Below, piece by piece: positions 6,047 through 6,939 of a stretch of DNA of 6,939 nucleotides. Under the pieces are notes generated by a model. The model searched no databases and was not told the DNA's origin. It saw only the letters and a program-made list of their open reading frames with translations. The stretch lies in the NCBI GenBank assembly GCA_934373455.1, contig CAKRON010000116.1, positions 1 through 6,939 on the forward strand. The letters run 5' to 3'. The DNA is from an uncultured Marvinbryantia sp. GTDB taxonomy: Bacteria; Bacillota; Clostridia; Lachnospirales; Lachnospiraceae. The number at the start of each line of letters is the position of its first letter. The stretch's first letter is position 1. Made by a program: the position numbers and the translations under genes.

Positions 6047-6939
6047 ATGGAAAGATTATTACATACACCGGATGGTGTTCGAGACATTTATAATGATGAA
6101 TGTGAGAAAAAGGTACGCCTGCAGAACAAACTTCATGAAGTACTTCGCAGCTACGGTTACCGTGATATTGAGACTCCTACATTTGAATTTTTTGACGTGT
6201 TCAACAAGTCAGTAGGAACCACTCAATCCAAGGACTTATATAAGTTTTTTGACCGTGAGGGAAATACTTTGGTTCTGCGGCCAGACATTACACCGTCTAT
6301 TGCCAGAGCCGTATCTAAATATTTCGGACAGGAAAAAGAAGAAATTCGTCTATGTTATCTTGGAAATACATTTATTAATAATTCCAGTTATCAGGGACGT
6401 TTAAAAGAGACGACTCATTTGGGCGCAGAATTTATTGGTGCAGATTCTCCACAGGCAGATGCAGAAATCGTGGCAATGGTCGTTGACTGTCTGAAGAATG
6501 CAGGATTAGAAGAATTACAGATCAGTGTGGGACAACTTGACTATTTTAAAAGTATTTTAAAAGATGTGATCATTGATGAAGAATCTGAAGGAAAATTAAA
6601 AGATTTTATTGCCAACCGCAATATTTTTGGAGTGGAGTCTATCCTGGATCAACTGGAAATTCATGGAAAAGTAAGAGATGCTCTGATGGCGCTTCCGGAA
6701 CTTTATGGATCAGAAGAGATTCTTGCCAAAGCCATGGAATATGCTACCAATGAAGAAGCAAGAGAAGCCATTGTAAGACTGAAAGAAATCTATCGAATAT
6801 TGAAATATTATAATGTTGCTCAATATGTCAGCTTTGATTTAAGTATGCTCAGCAGATATAATTATTATACAGGGATCTTTTTCAGAGGGTATACGTCTGG
6901 CAGTGGTGATGCGGGAGTAAAAGGCGGACGATACACTAA
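6047..6939 (+). CDS. hisZ: HisZ, ATP phosphoribosyltransferase regulatory subunit (C-terminus beyond window)
   Basis: HisZ is a catalytically dead histidyl-tRNA synthetase paralogue that pairs with the short form of HisG to catalyse and feedback-regulate the first step of histidine synthesis, ATP plus PRPP to phosphoribosyl-ATP. The frame is open for 297 codons to the window edge; full-length HisZ is about 390-430 residues. The class II synthetase fold is visible: LLHTPDGVRDIY near the start, YRDIETPTFEFFDVF, LYKFFDREGNTLVLRPDITPS, and motif-2-like YQGRLKETTHLGAEFIG. The histidine-binding motif of true HisRS (RGLDYYTG) is degraded to LSRYNYYTG, followed by GYTSGSGDAGVKGGRYT, which argues for HisZ over HisRS. 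It has its own strong promoter and probably starts a his operon, with a short hisG expected next; that is inference because the window ends here. Confidence 0.93.
   Translation, partial: MERLLHTPDGVRDIYNDECEKKVRLQNKLHEVLRSYGYRDIETPTFEFFDVFNKSVGTTQSKDLYKFFDREGNTLVLRPDITPSIARAVSKYFGQEKEEIRLCYLGNTFINNSSYQGRLKETTHLGAEFIGADSPQADAEIVAMVVDCLKNAGLEELQISVGQLDYFKSILKDVIIDEESEGKLKDFIANRNIFGVESILDQLEIHGKVRDALMALPELYGSEEILAKAMEYATNEEAREAIVRLKEIYRILKYYNVAQYVSFDLSMLSRYNYYTGIFFRGYTSGSGDAGVKGGRYT

Noticed and set aside
6047..6939. Histidyl-tRNA synthetase (hisS)
   Set aside because: The histidine-binding motif RGLDYYTG is degraded to LSRYNYYTG and the motif-2 region is HisZ-like.
1..6939. Mobile element, CRISPR, tRNA or phage content
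   Set aside because: No transposase, terminal inverted repeats, regularly spaced repeats or tRNA cloverleaf was seen; the genes are ordinary chromosomal housekeeping types.

Overview
The window looks like a piece of chromosome from a low-GC, spore-forming Clostridia, most likely a member of the Lachnospiraceae. The reasons are an A/T-rich composition with strong GGAG-type ribosome binding sites, a RelQ-type small alarmone synthetase, a RecU resolvase (a Firmicutes protein in place of RuvC), a YlbJ-like sporulation membrane protein, and the clostridial form of HisZ. Family-level placement is inference from protein style, not from a search.

Layout. On the minus strand at the left edge (1-284) lies the 5' part of a YlbJ/SpoVV-like membrane protein gene, cut by the window edge. 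A 94-bp divergent intergenic region (285-378) carries a good extended -10 promoter for the rightward genes. From 379 to 5965 six genes run rightward as one tightly packed operon with overlaps or gaps of 15 bp or less: relQ (ppGpp synthetase), rsuA-type 16S rRNA pseudouridine synthase, ygiQ (radical SAM, broken), an unrecognised two-TM protein, an RluA-family pseudouridine synthase, and recU (Holliday junction resolvase). A textbook consensus sigma-A promoter, TTGACA-N17-TATAAT, begins inside the recU stop codon and drives hisZ (6047 to the right edge, incomplete), the regulatory subunit of ATP phosphoribosyltransferase and probably the head of a histidine operon.

How the genes fit together. 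Most of the recognisable operon members touch the ribosome, translation or nucleic acid maintenance: alarmone synthesis, two RNA pseudouridylation enzymes and a recombination nuclease. This recalls B. subtilis, where relQ (yjbM) is co-transcribed with an RluA-type synthase gene (yjbO), although nadK, present there, is absent here.

The most notable observation is the state of ygiQ. Both halves are well conserved, and the Cx3CxxC iron-sulfur motif is intact, but in a different frame from the N-terminal half. About ten conserved residues just before that motif are missing, which points to a deletion of about 31 bp, plausibly between short direct repeats, and not to a programmed frameshift. I see no transposon, CRISPR array, tRNA, rRNA or phage element, and no convincing new defence or mobile system.
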